64,000 nt of DNA, taken from the NCBI GenBank assembly GCA_012184525.1, contig WOFQ01000018.1:496001-560000 (forward strand). The letters are read 5' to 3'. The notes beneath the pieces were generated by a model that worked only from the letters and a program-made list of their open reading frames with translations, ran no database searches and was not told the DNA's origin. This DNA comes from Xenoacremonium recifei. Taxonomy: Eukaryota; Ascomycota; Sordariomycetes; Hypocreales; Nectriaceae. A program made the position numbers and the translations under genes. How positions within the stretch are numbered: the first letter of the stretch is position 1; every line of letters starts with the position of its first letter. Below are positions 22,273-34,784 of this stretch, piece after piece.

Positions 22273-25200
22273 ATGGAGGCCGTGGATCCCTCCTCCGAGC
22301 CGCCGCCGCTGCCAGCGCCTGGCCTCAGCGCGCCTCCGCCTCCTGCGCAGACTTCACCACGTAGGGATCCGAGGCCCAGGAGGAGGACGTCGCCCAGGTC
22401 CGGGGGCATGGGCATCGCCGTCACCGTTGCCAACGCCGCGACGTACAGGGACACGCCCGCCTCCTCGTCGCGATGGCTGCCCAACACCAACATCAGTACC
22501 CAGCAGCGGTCCACGACTAAGCTACCCTTGGTACCGGCTACCGAGCGCAGATCCCATGAGCCCAAGACCAGCACCGCGCGTACGGCTCCCGCTAGCAGAC
22601 GAGATGTCGCTGCCACCAACACCACCACCACCACCACCACTACTAATAACTGGGACATCACCCCGGACGGTGGATCGGCAGGTCGAGAGGGTCGCCAGTT
22701 CGCCGTCTCCAACGTGGGCAACAATGGCAGGATATATCTGAGGTTTGTCAACGCCGCTTCCCCCCCATCGCGCCCGTTACCATCACCGTCCCGTCCGCTC
22801 GCCCGCCTTAAACTCTGTCTCAGCCCACCGCCTCCCGCATTCCAGAGTGCATGGCGGGGGGTTTCGGAGACACTTTGACGTTGAACCCTACTGACTCGAG
22901 AACCTCGTCCAGGCCGACAGTCCGCCCAGCCAACCAGCGATACCCCCAGCCAGCTTTCGTATTTCCCGTTACTCCCCCGAGCACCGCTGGACTGGAAGTG
23001 CTGGGCCGAGACAAGTCTAATATCGAGGATCAGGGCAGCGAGCTGCACACGAGCCAATGGACCCCGACTCCGGGAGCGTCGCCCTATGACAGCACAAACC
23101 AATACTTCCCCGATCTGCGCGAGTCTGAGCGACCGACGAAACATCGTCGCGCGGTCTCCGATAGCACCATCCACGAGACCGGTGTTGCCAAGGAATCGGA
23201 CACTGGCGCCTTCAAGGTGGTCATCTCAAAGCCCGGCGAGGAGCACCGGCCACGGACAATGGAAGATATCGATCCCCACGGCGGGCCGCTGCTCGACATC
23301 AACATCCCCTCCTGGAAGCTGGGGACGCCGAGGTTCACGATGCGCGGAACACCCCTCATCCGAGGGTCGTCCTACGCCCCCACCGAGGAATTCAGGGTCA
23401 GCAGTGCTTCACTGTTGAACCGGTCACAAGGAGAGCTTAACAGCTCGCACCCGGAGCTGGGATTGGTCTCGAGGCAGCCAAGCTCCCTGGTCGTACCAGC
23501 ATTGCGTTTCTCTCGTGCGGCGTCCTGCAGTACTCCCAGCCTATCGTCCCCCCGTACACCGCGGCCGATCCACCCGACGTACATGTCCAACCTGAAAATC
23601 GAACCAGCCATGTTTGACGACCTGACCTTCAAGCCAGCGTGCGATGATCGAGTCTTGGTTCGGTACTCGCCGACCACGGGCGCGGTCACGGCTGCAACCC
23701 CCCCACGATTGGTCGCCGAGATCACCTCCCCGAGCTTTTTGGACTACGAACTGATATCCGACTTCTTCTTGACCTTTCGTTCCTTTCTCGAACCTTCAGA
23801 CTTGCTCAAAATGATGATTGCGAGACTTAGATGGGCATTAGACCGAGACGACGAGACCGGAATGGTTGTGAGAGTGAGGACATTTGTGGCGCTGAGACAT
23901 TGGATTTTGAACTACTTCATGGACGATTTCGTGATCGACTACGACCTGCGAGTAACATTTTGCAGCTTGTTGAACGATTTTGTGGACGAGTTGTCGAGCT
24001 TTGACCGGTCAAAAAAGGTTCAACTGAAGATTTTGACTGAGCTCAAGAAATGCTGGAGACGAGTCTGTGCTCATTACTGGGATGGACCCGACTTTGACGA
24101 CTCCCTGGACGCTGATGTCCCTATCGCGCCTGGAGGAATTGCTGGCCACCGAGACCCTCACTTGGATCCGAGCTTCTGGGAGAGGGAATCGGCGGAATTC
24201 TTGCAGCTGGAGAGTTTGATCCCTGTGATGACAAGAGAGACGGGTTCCCGAACGAGTTTCGCCGCCGATATTTCTCGAGCTGGCCATGTTGGAGACTCTG
24301 TCATCCTGGGAAACCGCCCAAGCACCCCGGAGAACCAAGGGACTAACGATGCGGAACGATTGGAGCAACAATCGACGTCTCCGGTTAGCATGACGAGCCT
24401 GGATATTGTGTCCTGTTCGTTCCCAAACAAGAACTTACGAAACGCTCAATTGAACCAGACTCACCCCCTTGCAGCCCACCCAGTGGCGGTGAGTTCGATA
24501 TACAATCAAACGAGCCCGGTGGCAACAACACCGCGAGCTTTGGTTGGAAAGCGAGTCCGGCCGAACCCAACTCATAAGCGGAACAACAGTCTGACGGATT
24601 CTCTCCGAGAACATAGCTCAGAGAAGGTGTCTTTCAAGGATCATGATTTGATGATGACTGTACCATATGCCGGTAGCCTTGTCAGGGGCAACCTTCTTCC
24701 GCCCGGACAGCCATTTGTGGATGTTGAGCTGTCGGATTTTGTGTTTGATCAACAACGCCAGACAACGGTCCTAAATCCCGAAAGCCAGAATATACTAAAG
24801 GAGAGGATACCTGCCGGGGCGATGTCGGGATATGGCATGAAGAAGCTTCTTGGGAGTGTGAGGCGTGCCTTGAGCACTAGGAACCAAGGCAGCTCTCCGA
24901 CCCACGGGAATTTCCTCCCCCTGACACCAATAGGACCTCGAGCCGCAACTACGAACCGAATACCTGGAACTGCTGTGGTTCCGCAGACTCAGCAGAAGCG
25001 CCATCCGAGCAAGCCCCCTGTGAGGATAGATTTGCTGGGTGCTGAAGTTGCCGAGGATTTCAAAAAGGCGGTTCGAGAAGAGGCTGCAGCGGAGGCCGAG
25101 AGACGTGGAATATTGACCGCGACACCGTCATCTAGTGAGATTACGCCGACTGGGCGGATCGACTATTCAGCGGCTCACATGGATTCGAGTACCTTTGAGT

Positions 25201-27872
25201 CTCTCTCACAGATGGAAAAACGGCCTGTTAGTGACATGGCCATTACCACCGGGAGCAAGTCGATTGTCATTGTCGATGACACGATTCCTTACGAAGTTCC
25301 AGCGATGCACAGAACTCCGATCCTAGGCCCGCCATCCATTGACGGATTTTCCGATAGCTTCCAGCCAAGCGGTGCTGACCCTACACCACCGAATACACCC
25401 CCTGCACCATCTACCCGGGGAGGTACGCCCAGACGATCGTCATACCTTCTGAACCAGCATGTCATGGCGGCGCATGACCCGATGCCTTCATTCGACATTG
25501 ACTCTCTTGTTGCTGCCAGCAGCGTCAGGCCCTCGGAGGACAGACCAAGGACCTCATATTCGACGAACCAAAGGAGCAGCCGCCAATACCCCCCTGTGTC
25601 GTTCCGTGGCCACCGACGAAACAAGTCTACTCGGACACAGCAATCTCTCAACTCAATCCTTCATCGACGTCACAATTCCTTCACTAGTGGTCCAGCAACA
25701 GTCCGCAGCTTCGACGCCACTACTTACTCGGAAGGATCAGTGCTTGGCGATGAGGGGGACGTTCCTATGCCAGGACCTCTTCGGGTCATCCGAAGACGCC
25801 CTGGAGGAGACTTGCGAGCAGCTACGAACGTGGGAGAATTGGATCACTTTGCACTCAGAAGATCGCGATCTGTGGGTTCTTTGACGACCTACAGCGAATC
25901 AATCCGCAGTTCATATATTCAGAGCCCTGGCGTGGACTCCTTTGGCCAAGGAGAAATCATATCTATGGACTACAAGCAGCAACGATCGGAGGTCTTCTCC
26001 CTAGGCCAACTGGCCGACAAACCAGCCAAGCGGACCCTATCCCTATTCAGTACGCACTCGTCCAAGCCTATTATGCGGCCGTCTTTCGAAGCCGAGGCAC
26101 AGAAGCTGGCACAAATCCCAGACGACGAGGATGATGGAGGCATTGAGTCCGCGCTACTGAAACTCGAAGGCAGATTTGATAAATCAGCATTCAGGCTATC
26201 GTCTGTGGGTGGCCTAGCTAAGGTAGCAGAGCCAGCTCAGACAGAAAACGTGAATCGTGAACAAATTGGCATGGCTCTTGGCGAGCCAGAAGCGGACGAA
26301 GAAGAGAAAAAGGACCATCGACATTTGCACGTTCTTGACGATGATCTAGTTGACGATGAAGAAATTCCGGAGATAGCTCCGCCAGCTGGACAAGAGGGGG
26401 AGCTTTTGACACCACAGCGACCGCTCACAGAGGTGAAGTCGTTCCTGTCCGAGGCTTCTCAAGGATCATATTCATCAACTCCGATCCTCGATCGCGCCAC
26501 GGACGATGGAAAGAGTAGGGTTGTTACCCAGGAATGGACCAACATGTCCATCCTTCAGGGACCAGATGATCCTACTCCTGAAGAAAACGGGGCCAACCTC
26601 CAATTTTTCGACGAGGTTGACTCGCAGCACCCTTCGTATGATTTCGTCCAGAAGACGAAGAGTTTGGAAAAGATCAAACCTGGCGAGACGACCCCCTCAG
26701 TTGTTGGACAGCAGTCCTTCCTCCTGGATGACGACAGCGACCTCTCCTCTGAACTCTCTGTTGATGCGTTGTCTGAGGATTTTGATGATGACTACTCGGT
26801 CAAAATCAAGCTCCCCGCACATCCCCTATCCGATCCGATCCCTGAGCCAAAGCGTCATCCACCATCTCCTCCCATTACGCTGGTGCAGGCTCTGGAGATG
26901 CCCCCGCCCGATCATGTTCGGGTTCCCGAACTCCATGAACACCAGGTCTGGACTCAAAAGACGCTTCCACCGACACCCGAGACAACACCCACTGCCCCCT
27001 ACATCCACTCAGCAAATACCCCAGATGACCAAACTGGCACAAACGAAGCCTTGCGGCTGGCACCGAAGCCCGATACCGAAGAATCGCAGAAATATTCTGT
27101 ACATCTACCTTTCATCCTCGCATTCGACTCGGAGATTCTCGCTCAGCAATTTACCCTGATCGAGAAGGATGCCCTCAATGAGATCGATTGGAAGGAACTC
27201 ATCGACATGAACTGGAAAAATTCGACAAATAACGATTCTCGATCCTGGGTCGATTTCCTCCGGAACTCAGATGCACACGGTGTCGAGGTCGTGATCGCTC
27301 GCTTCAATCTCATGGTCAAATGGGCAATCTCGGAGATTGTTATGACACAGCACATCGAGGAGCGCGTCCGCTGCATCATCAAGTTCATCCACATTGCAAC
27401 GCACTGCCGTCGCTACCGCAACTTTGCCACGCTTGCTCAGATCACCATTGCCCTGTCTAGCAACGAAGTCTCGCGCCTGTCACGCACGTGGGCTATGGTG
27501 CCCGCGCGGGACCTCAAGACGCTCCGAGATCTTGAGGGCCTCGTCACACCAATGCGCAACTTCTACAGCCTCCGAGCAGAGATGGAGGTTGGATCGGACT
27601 CAGGCTGCATCCCTTTCGTGGGCATCTACACCCACGATCTTCTGTTCAACGCCCAGCGGCCCTCCGAGATCGCCGGCTCACCAACAACGGCACCTCTAGT
27701 TAACTTTGAGCGCTGCCGTATTGCCGCTATCGTGGTAAAGACCCTTCTCAGGCTGCTGGAGGCGAGCACAAAGTACAAGTTCCAACCCATCGAGGGCATC
27801 ACAGAGCGCTGCTTGTGGATGAGCGCCCTCAGCGACGACGAGATCCGACGCCATTCCGAGAACCTGGAGTAA
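22273..27872 (+). CDS. LTE1: LTE1-type Ras guanine nucleotide exchange factor
   Basis: Two exons, 22273-22742 and 22913-27872, giving 1809 residues. The 170-nt intron starts GTTTGT and ends CTGAC ... CTCGTCCAG; splicing gives GRIYLRPTVRPANQR, family-like and in phase. Neighbouring acceptors either break the frame or give a poorer join. Residues 1-155 are Pro/Ser/Thr-rich with a threonine/asparagine run. A RasGEF N-terminal (REM) domain lies at about 380-510 (VRYSPTTGAVTAATP, FLTFRSFLEPSDLL, LRHWILNYF). A very long disordered, Ser/Pro/Asp-rich middle follows. The catalytic CDC25-homology domain is at about 1555-1805 (EIDWKELIDMNW, IKFIHIATHCRRYRN, NFERCRIAAIVVKTLLRLLEAS). In yeast LTE1 controls mitotic exit; filamentous homologues may act on Ras or Rho-type GTPases. 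The exact target is inference. Confidence 0.85.
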
Positions 27873-30865
27873 ATGCTTCATGTTCCACCACCAAGAGTCG
27901 CACTGGCGGCTCTGTATCATAATTACGACTTAATATACCCCCGCCATATGTGTATCCACGGCGCCCCTACTTGGGATCATTTCTTCCCACTGGTCAAACA
28001 GTACAAAACGAGTCTACGATTTAGGACCCTAAGGTAGTTACAAGCGAGCGCGCATGGTTTTGCACATGTCAGATAATAGACTTCAAATATACCCCTGAGA
28101 CACTTGAGCTGTAATTTGTTTGGAAGGCTTATGGCCTGTGATGAAACCAGGTGCCTTCTTATTGAGCATTGATGTGAGATTGTTGGTGAAGAGTTTGTAA
28201 CAAGTCGGATGTGGCTTCAAGCATAGCGAAGACGATTTCGTCAATAATGGCATCATCTAATGAATTTGATGACACTCAAGTTTTCTATTACGAAGAAGTA
28301 TATGCCAACCCTGAACTCCTCCTATGCACCCTAAGGCGTCAACATAGATTCGCCGCGCTAATGAGCACGTTGGTTGTCTCGCCCATCTTCTCGATCCCCA
28401 ATTCCTGCCGCCAGGGCCATAACCCGGCCCGATCGTAACTTAAAGCGAGGAAACATGAGGAGAGGCGGGATTAGGGGAAGGACCCGTAGAAGAGCCCGTT
28501 ATGCAACCTTTTTTGTTTCCTTCTCGATCAGGAGGACATAGTCTCGTCGTACTTCGAGCTCGTCCACTGGTAGTATCGACTCTAGTGGACAGATGTCAGG
28601 GTTTGACTGGAGTAATTAACGCATGGTATCAAGCGTTACTCGTATGTTGGTACTTGTTTTTCAATAAGATTCAGGTACCCAGAAGAAATTATCTCACTTG
28701 CTGGCTATGTTCCTCTGCCATGTGGCCCAAGTCCAGTGATCCATCTTCGCCGAGATATGAACACTCAGCGAAGTCCAGTGCTGCAAACCCACAGAGGATC
28801 TCTAGGCTCTGCCATAGTCCCAGTATGTGGGGAAACAGACCAGGAACGTGAATGTTGACTCGAATAACGCCGGCTTCCCCTTTCTCTCGAAGGCACGTCA
28901 TCGCATTCGTGCGGAAAAGAACACCACGTTTGTTAATGGCGAACGGATGTGAAGTCACCCCTGAACGACATCCCAAGAACCGGCATGGACTGCGTCAGCA
29001 GAAAGCGAAATGAACGCCGAACACGCCTTGGAAGCCAGCCCAGAGACTGGCACGGGAACGCTGCTATTGGCGACTATTGAAGCCACGCCGACGGCAGCTG
29101 AGCGGCGAGCCTCAGCGGTATGTAACGGAGCCATCTGATTTCGTTCTCGACGTGTTACCTGGTTGAGATTGAAAGGCCACTGAGGGAAGAGCTCAAGTGC
29201 TTTGAGCCATCATGGGTCCAGATGCATCCCAGGGGTTTTACTGGGGCAATTCTCATGAAAAGACCACCTCTTCCCAGTGTTCCTGGATCATCTGGTGATG
29301 GTCGACTGGTACGAGTTGCTAGGAGAAATGAAAAGAGTGCCGTACTCTCTCGTATGAAGCGGCAGTAGAGACGATCTTCTGGGATAGAAGTCAGACCACA
29401 AACTGGCTTGATTAAGAGACAACAAGATTGAGGCCTTAAACCTCCTTAGGTCGTCAATCAAAGTCTCCATAAGGATTACTAGACTGCAAAGGCGTGATGT
29501 GAGAGGCAGCCTCTTCCCTGTGTATCTTCCGGTAGAGTTGGGGGTGCAGGCTTCGAAAGCTGGAGACGCCGGAAAGAGGTGCGATGAGGACTGGAAGAGA
29601 TGTCATAGTGGCGGCAATGTTAGGTCCCTTACGAAGAAGCAACTGGAACTCGAGCCTTAGTGGCCCTCTAGTAACCACATATGAAGCTGGAGTCTGGGTG
29701 TTGCTGGTAGAATTCGGCTCGATCCGGATGGTCTGGTCGCAGACAGGGTCAATGCTTGGGTTGGCGGAGATGGCCCTTATTATCTTCGCCTCGTCGTCAC
29801 CGGTTGATTATCCGGTGGTGTTCTCGTCATTGTCGAATCCTATGTCCCTATGGAATCCTCTTCCCTGTAGGTAGGTACCAACGAACACCAAGGGTCTATA
29901 GCAATTAGCTTATGTCAATAACGAATTTAAGGCAGCTTACAATACGAATACTATGTGGGCAATAGAGGCACTTCGGTCACTTCTTGGGCTCGACATAAAA
30001 GGACGGGAATATAAGACAGAAGGTAAGAAGAAAAACAGCAAAAGAGCGACATTAAAACAAAATACGTGGGTGAAAATAGTGAAAGAAGGAACAAGGGGGC
30101 TTTCATCTGCCCAGCTGTATTGTGTTAGTTCATGCGAAAGAGCAACGCGCAGGTGCTTTTCAGGAAAACAAGTAGAGGTTAGGGATACCGGGAAAGTCAC
30201 CGAGAGCATGAGTACGGACATCGAGAAGTCATTCTCGATCTCGATCAAAAGAGTAGGGGCTGTGGTTAATCGCATTGGCAAGAATACCCCCTTTGTCCTA
30301 ATTCTCATCAAAAGGACGACCAAGTAGAACATGGAAATAAGGGAAATCTAGTGGTAGATGTTGCTTAGACGGGGTCTTGTACCAAATGCCACTTTTACAA
30401 TTGGCACTTGGCAATGTTTACGTTGCCCTTGCCTCACGGCATCTTCGAGTCGGAATGACGGACAGGAGAGATAGATCATGATGTACCGTCATGGAAGGTC
30501 ACAGTTGGACAGTCATTGCAGGGACAGCTTCCCGTCTTCAGAGTACAGAAACATGGCAACTTTTGATCCTTTTTTTATACCAGCTTGGACTATTTTAGCT
30601 TCTCGCATCAAAACCGCAGAACTAAGGCGGGACAACGATCAAGTCCATCCCCTCTGACGGCACAGGGCTTTCCCTCTCCCCAAAACGTTCCGATTCCAGC
30701 AGATCCTTCCAGTCTCCTAGCAGGAGCAGCGGCGGCCCCGAGGAGAGTGAGAAGAAACGTCGAGATCGCAAACAGGGGCGAGTATCTTTCCCTCATTAGT
30801 ACCGGCAGGTTGAACCCTAATTCCGAGATACAACAAAAAGGCTAGGAAACGCCAGCGACGACCGA
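27873..30865. other. Long intergenic region downstream of the RasGEF gene
   Basis: About 3 kb, partly A/T-rich, with no gene I can name. The first 150 bases should be the RasGEF 3' UTR. A frame at 29953-30327 (124 codons, with an equally long antisense frame) has no recognisable domain. A protein-like frame without an ATG at 30568-30845 is listed separately. Confidence 0.45.
30568..30845 (+). other. Protein-like open frame without an ATG
   Basis: The frame opens after a TGA at 30564-30566 and runs to TAG at 30843-30845. It has no ATG at its start; the first ATG-like entry would be a TTG at 30585. The translation (SFSHQNRRTKAGQRSSP, PSPQNVPIPADPSS, RRNVEIANRGEYLSLI) has the residue mix of a real N-terminal segment, and CAG and TTTTAG acceptor-like sites lie near its start. 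It could be the second exon of an unrecognised small gene, a remnant, or chance. It converges on the RPS0 tail. Confidence 0.25.
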
Positions 30866-31012
30866 TCACCACTCATCCACGGGGGACACCTCATACTGCT
30901 GGACGTATTGCTCAGCTGGAGCCTGAAACTCGACTGGCTCGACAGTCTCGACCGGAGCAGACAGCTGAGCAGCGGGATCACCTGCCATGCCCTGAGGAGC
31001 GCCATCAGCACC
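30866..31012 (-). other. In-frame 48-codon extension downstream of the RPS0 TAG stop
   Basis: After the TAG at 31015-31013 the same frame continues for 48 codons to TGA at 30868-30866. The translated stretch includes PAAQLSAPVETVEPVEF, QYVQQYEVSP and a final VDEW. It is rich in Ala/Pro/Val/Glu/Gln, like the acidic tail before it. A 108-nt segment, 31089-30982, starts GTGAGG, contains GCTGAT and ends GGCAG. It is a multiple of three and removes the stop. Splicing would give a 304-residue protein; readthrough would give 340. Which, if either, occurs cannot be told from the sequence. Confidence 0.5.
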
Positions 31013-32007
31013 CTACCACTGGGTCTCCTTGGAGGGCTCGGCGGCGGTAGCCCACTCGGCGTTGGCACCGGAAGCACCCCACTCCTCACCGGCGGCACCG
31101 TCCCAGCCAGCAGGGGCAGTGGTGGCAGCGGCGCCAGCGAAGCCGGCAGCGGGAGCCTCCCAGTCACCACCGGTGGCCTGGAAGCCAGCATCGACGGGAG
31201 CAGCCTCCTCCTCAGGGGCGATGAGCTTCTCCTCCTCAACCTTCTCCTCGGCCTCAGCCTCAGGGTCACGGTCTGTGTCCGTTATTAGCATCTTCTTCCT
31301 TATACAACAACTGCGCAAAGTAACATACAGAAGTAGAGATCGACCATGACGTCCCAGGGGGTCTCGCGGTTGTAGATGGTGCCGCGGAGGCGGAGGACCT
31401 CACGGGCGAGCATCCACCAGACACAGCCGATGGCGTGGCGACCCTTGTTGTTGGTAGGGATGGCAACGTCGACGTACTCGGTGGGCGAGTCGGTGTCGCA
31501 GAGAGCGATGACGGGGATGTTGACGTAGCTGGCCTCCTTGATAGCCTGGGCGTCGGTTCGGGGGTCGGTCACGACGATGAGGCGGGGCTCCTTGAACGAA
31601 CGGGTGATGTAGTTGGTGAAGCTACCGGGGGTGAAGCGACCAGCGATGGGAGAGGCACCGGTGTGGGCGGCGAACTTGAGGACAGCACGCTGGCCGTAGG
31701 GACGGGCGGAGATGACACAAACGTCGGCCGGGTTGTCGATGGCGGCGATGATGCGGGCAGCGAGGACGATCTTCTCCCTGGAGGTCGCAAGTCAGAATTT
31801 TGTGCTCTTTCAGACCGAAATATTCAAATCCAAAACCTACCAGGTCTTGCCGATGTTGAGAACGTTGACACCGTCGGCACGGGTCTTCCAGAGGTAGTTC
31901 TCCATGTGAACCTGAAGGTTCTTGCTGCCGAGGTGGCATTGAGCAGCCAGGAGCATCTCAATGTCCTGGCTGGTGGCGTCGAAGACGGAGGGAACGGTGG
32001 GAGCCAT
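31013..32007 (-). CDS. RPS0: 40S ribosomal protein S0 (uS2)
   Basis: Three exons, 32007-31841, 31777-31329 and 31272-31013, giving 291 residues. Introns of 63 nt and 56 nt have regular ends; joins restore IGKTWEKIVLAARI and MVDLYFYRDPEAE. The protein carries the uS2 core (LLAAQCHLGSKN, RADGVNVLNIGKTW, FTPGSFTNYITRSF, EPRLIVVTDPRTD, NNKGRHAIGCVWWMLARE) and the acidic, Trp-containing eukaryotic tail ending SKETQW. It is needed for 18S rRNA 3' maturation and for assembly of the small subunit. It is divergent from the mitochondrial uS15m gene, with 339 bases between the start codons. An in-frame extension lies beyond the stop (separate entry). Confidence 0.97.
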
Positions 32008-32346
32008 CTTGACGGATGTTCTTCCTTGGGGTTGGGAGGTGTGGTGAGGTGGAAGAAGCTGGCTTCGTGATGTGTCGTGCAAGGCGCAAAAAGTTCGCGA
32101 CGCCGCCCGCTAGAATTTACGAAAATGTGTGTGGTTCAGAGCCCTGAACGTACTTGGCCCGTTAGGGCTAGTGTTATTTTTGCCGGACCCAGGCGAACAT
32201 TACCACGTGACTATATGTTCTAATCCTACTTGGATCTAGCGCCTTTTCGACGACGTCCAGGCTTGGCGCCTGGGAAATTTTGAGGCTGTCCGTGTCTATT
32301 CGTCCGATCTTCTCTGTATGAATAGCAGCAGATTGATGCCTCAACC
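32008..32346. promoter_or_regulatory. Bidirectional promoter between RPS0 and mitochondrial uS15m
   Basis: A 339-base gap separates the start codons of a cytosolic and a mitochondrial ribosomal protein gene. Shared control is plausible, but no factor site is identified. Confidence 0.55.
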
Positions 32347-33332
32347 ATGCCACCCAGACTCCAGGCGCTGCCGCGCTTAGGCTCAGTGAACCGTGAGAAA
32401 CTCCAGAAAGATCTTTGCATTCTTTGCGCTCTCAAGCTGACCAATTGACTCTAGTATGCCTCCGGCCAGCCGCGAAGCCTGCAACTCCCAACTTCCTCCC
32501 CCTCGTCCAGACGGCCAACCTCTCGCAACGCGAGAAGAAGCGAAAGGCGAAGCAAGATCCTTATCGATGGGCACAAGCACAGCAGCGTAAGGCTGCCAAT
32601 GTCGGGCGCCGTGAGCAATTGCAGAAGGAGCGGGAGGAGTCTTGGGGTCATCCCATCTGGGGCAAGTCGACACCGTTCATTGAGTCTCTAGACTCGGCCG
32701 GCCAGGTTGCTACGAATGCAGATGGCACCGCTTTACCGACAGCGACGGAGTTGCGAAACCACTTCCTCAACGAGAGGGAGATTGAGGATGTCGTCACACA
32801 TGCATACACCCTGACGAAGCCGATGGTTGGCGTGGTGGAATCTCAACTTGATCCTACCACCGAAGAGGACAAGATGAAGCAGCACGAGGCCCGGCACGAA
32901 AAGGCCGTCGAGGCTCTGAAGCGAATCACCGCCATGAGCAATGCCAGCGCGCGGGATCGTTTCCACGTCAACGTGCGCCGCATCATCGACGAATTCGGCC
33001 GCCACAACACCGACCAGGTGCTCAAGCCTAAGCCGCAATCCATAAACCCCAACACCGAGCCCATGCCGCCACGATCAGGCCCCGACACAGGAAGCTCGGA
33101 GGTTCAGATTGCCATTCTGACAGCCAAGATCCGCACGCTGGCCAAGGCCCTCGAGATCAACCGCGGGTACAAGGACAAGCACAACAAGCGCAACTTGCGC
33201 CTGCTGCTGCACCGGAGACAAAAATTGCTCAAGTATATGGAGCGAAAGGAACGGGGGAGTGAGCGGTGGACGAACATGCTGGAGAAGCTGGGCCTCACGC
33301 CGGCAACCTGGAAGGGACAGATCGAGTTGTAA
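32347..33332 (+). CDS. MRPS28: Mitochondrial small-subunit ribosomal protein uS15m
   Basis: Two exons, 32347-32392 and 32455-33332, giving 307 residues. The 62-nt intron (GTGAGA ... AGCTGAC ... GACTCTAG) joins the first 15 codons to LCLRPAAKP. The N-terminus is basic and hydroxylated, consistent with a mitochondrial presequence. A charged fungal-specific part with KREKKRKAKQ-like composition follows. The bacterial-type S15 domain is at about 225-300 (TGSSEVQIAILTAKI, HNKRNLRLLLHRRQKLLKYM). uS15m binds the small-subunit rRNA central domain in mitoribosome assembly. The gene converges on VMA6 with about 190 bases between stops. Confidence 0.93.
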
Positions 33333-33525
33333 GATTGATGATGTAGAATAGTGTTCTCTCTATGTACAATACAAAGCCTTATCGAAGACGATCGATTTTT
33401 GCCACTTTGAAACGTTCCATCTCTCCATCCATGCGCCAAGTCTGAGCTCTCCCGTGCGATTACGAGCTCATGAGTGATAGGTATACTACAAAAAAACATG
33501 CTAAAAAGGGAGATTTGTGAGGAAA

Positions 33526-34784
33526 TCAGAAGACGCTGATATAGTTGCCGATGCGCTCCTTTTGGTTCTGAGCTATGCACTCGGCGATCCAAGTGATGTT
33601 GCGGATTTCCTAGGCTACAAGTTAGTCTCTCAGATAAAAAGACTAAGGGAGCTCGGGAAAGCTTACCTGCTCTCTCAATTTCACCCATGCATAAACGATA
33701 GCATATGTGAATTGCCTGGTGAAAGCGCCCTTGGAGATCTCCATCTCCTTCTGATAGAACATGTCCTCCAACGTCCGTCCGTCTGCAGAGCCACCGCCCA
33801 TGTTGCCGGGACCGGAAGGGCCGCCACCGACTGAAATGGCATCGAAGAAAGTCTTGTAATCATGGACGCCATCGACAGCCAATCGGACGCCCTCAGGGTC
33901 CTCAGCTCGCGAGAGCATCAAGGTGCCCTCAGGGTAAAGCTTGCCAAAGTTGGGGTAGAGCTTCTTACGGTCGGCCTTGGACAGCTCAGTGCCGAATGAG
34001 TTCAGTGTGATGTTGATCGCTCGGCGGTCAGCCTCGAACTCGAGAATCTCAGACATGACCTCGGCAGTAGGCGTACCGGCCATGTCGGGGTGGGTGTTGA
34101 CAAAGTTGTAGAAGTCCTCAAGGTAGTTCTTGTACAAGGTGTTTCGGACAATCTCGATGTTGAGCTCGTCAAGGTCCTGGTGGCTAAGACTGCCCTTGAA
34201 GTAGGGAGCCAGAGGGGTCTCGATGAGCACGCTGTTGTAGAGCTCCTCAATGTTGGTGGCAACGCAAAGGACAGGCATCGTCTCGAACCATCCGAGAGGG
34301 TGGCATCGCTCGAGAAGCTCCCGGGTGTCTCGCTCGTGAAGGGTACCGGTGATGAGAAGGGCGACGTTGTCGATCATGTAGCCGTACGTCACGTAGTCCA
34401 TGAAGGTAGCTAGCGAACCGACGGCATTGGCGCGAACATATCGGAACTCAGAGATGAGCTTGTCGGTAGTCTTGGCCGCGAGGCTCGACGTCGAGGGGTT
34501 GGGTGGGAGAGATGCGAGGAAGTCGCCGTAGGCAGGGCCCAGCTGGAGCTTGAGGTCTAGGATCATATTAGCGAGCCGTCTCGACCTCTTCAACACATTT
34601 CATCGCATACCGTCAATGGTCTCGCATTGCGTCAAGTTGTTGTAGTTGGGTCCGGTCAGGAGGCCGTTGCGGTAGCCCCGGACAATGCCCTCGATGTAGC
34701 TATCCCGACGTCAGCTCGCAGCTCCAAGCTCTGTATCCAGGGAGCAACGCACCCATTGCTGGCATTGAAGAAAAGGCCCTCCAT
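33526..34784 (-). CDS. VMA6: V-type proton ATPase subunit d
   Basis: Four exons, 34784-34753, 34699-34611, 34556-33667 and 33609-33526, giving 364 residues. Introns are 53, 54 and 57 nt. The joined N-terminus (MEGLFFNASNGYIEGI, NNLTQCETIDDLKLQLG) and C-terminus (REQEIRNITWIAECIAQNQ, ending YISVF) match the Vma6 family end to end. The central part has TYGYMIDNVALLITGT and HPLGWFETM. Subunit d sits on the c-ring of the Vo sector and links it to the central stalk, so it is peripheral with no transmembrane helix. It is needed for acidification of vacuoles and endosomes. The gene is divergent from NOP58. Confidence 0.96.

Noticed and set aside
22050..23174. 374-codon minus-strand frame across the start of the RasGEF gene
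   Set aside because: Shadow of GC-rich, Pro/Ser/Thr-coding DNA; the translation has no motif and the plus strand carries a conserved gene.
29937..30332. Overlapping sense and antisense frames of about 125-130 codons
   Set aside because: Both are open over the same bases with no motif or homologous pattern on either strand, so neither is supported.
30991..31015. A 25-nt GT-AG intron directly over the RPS0 stop
   Set aside because: Too short for a spliceosomal intron and it would shift the frame away from the extension.
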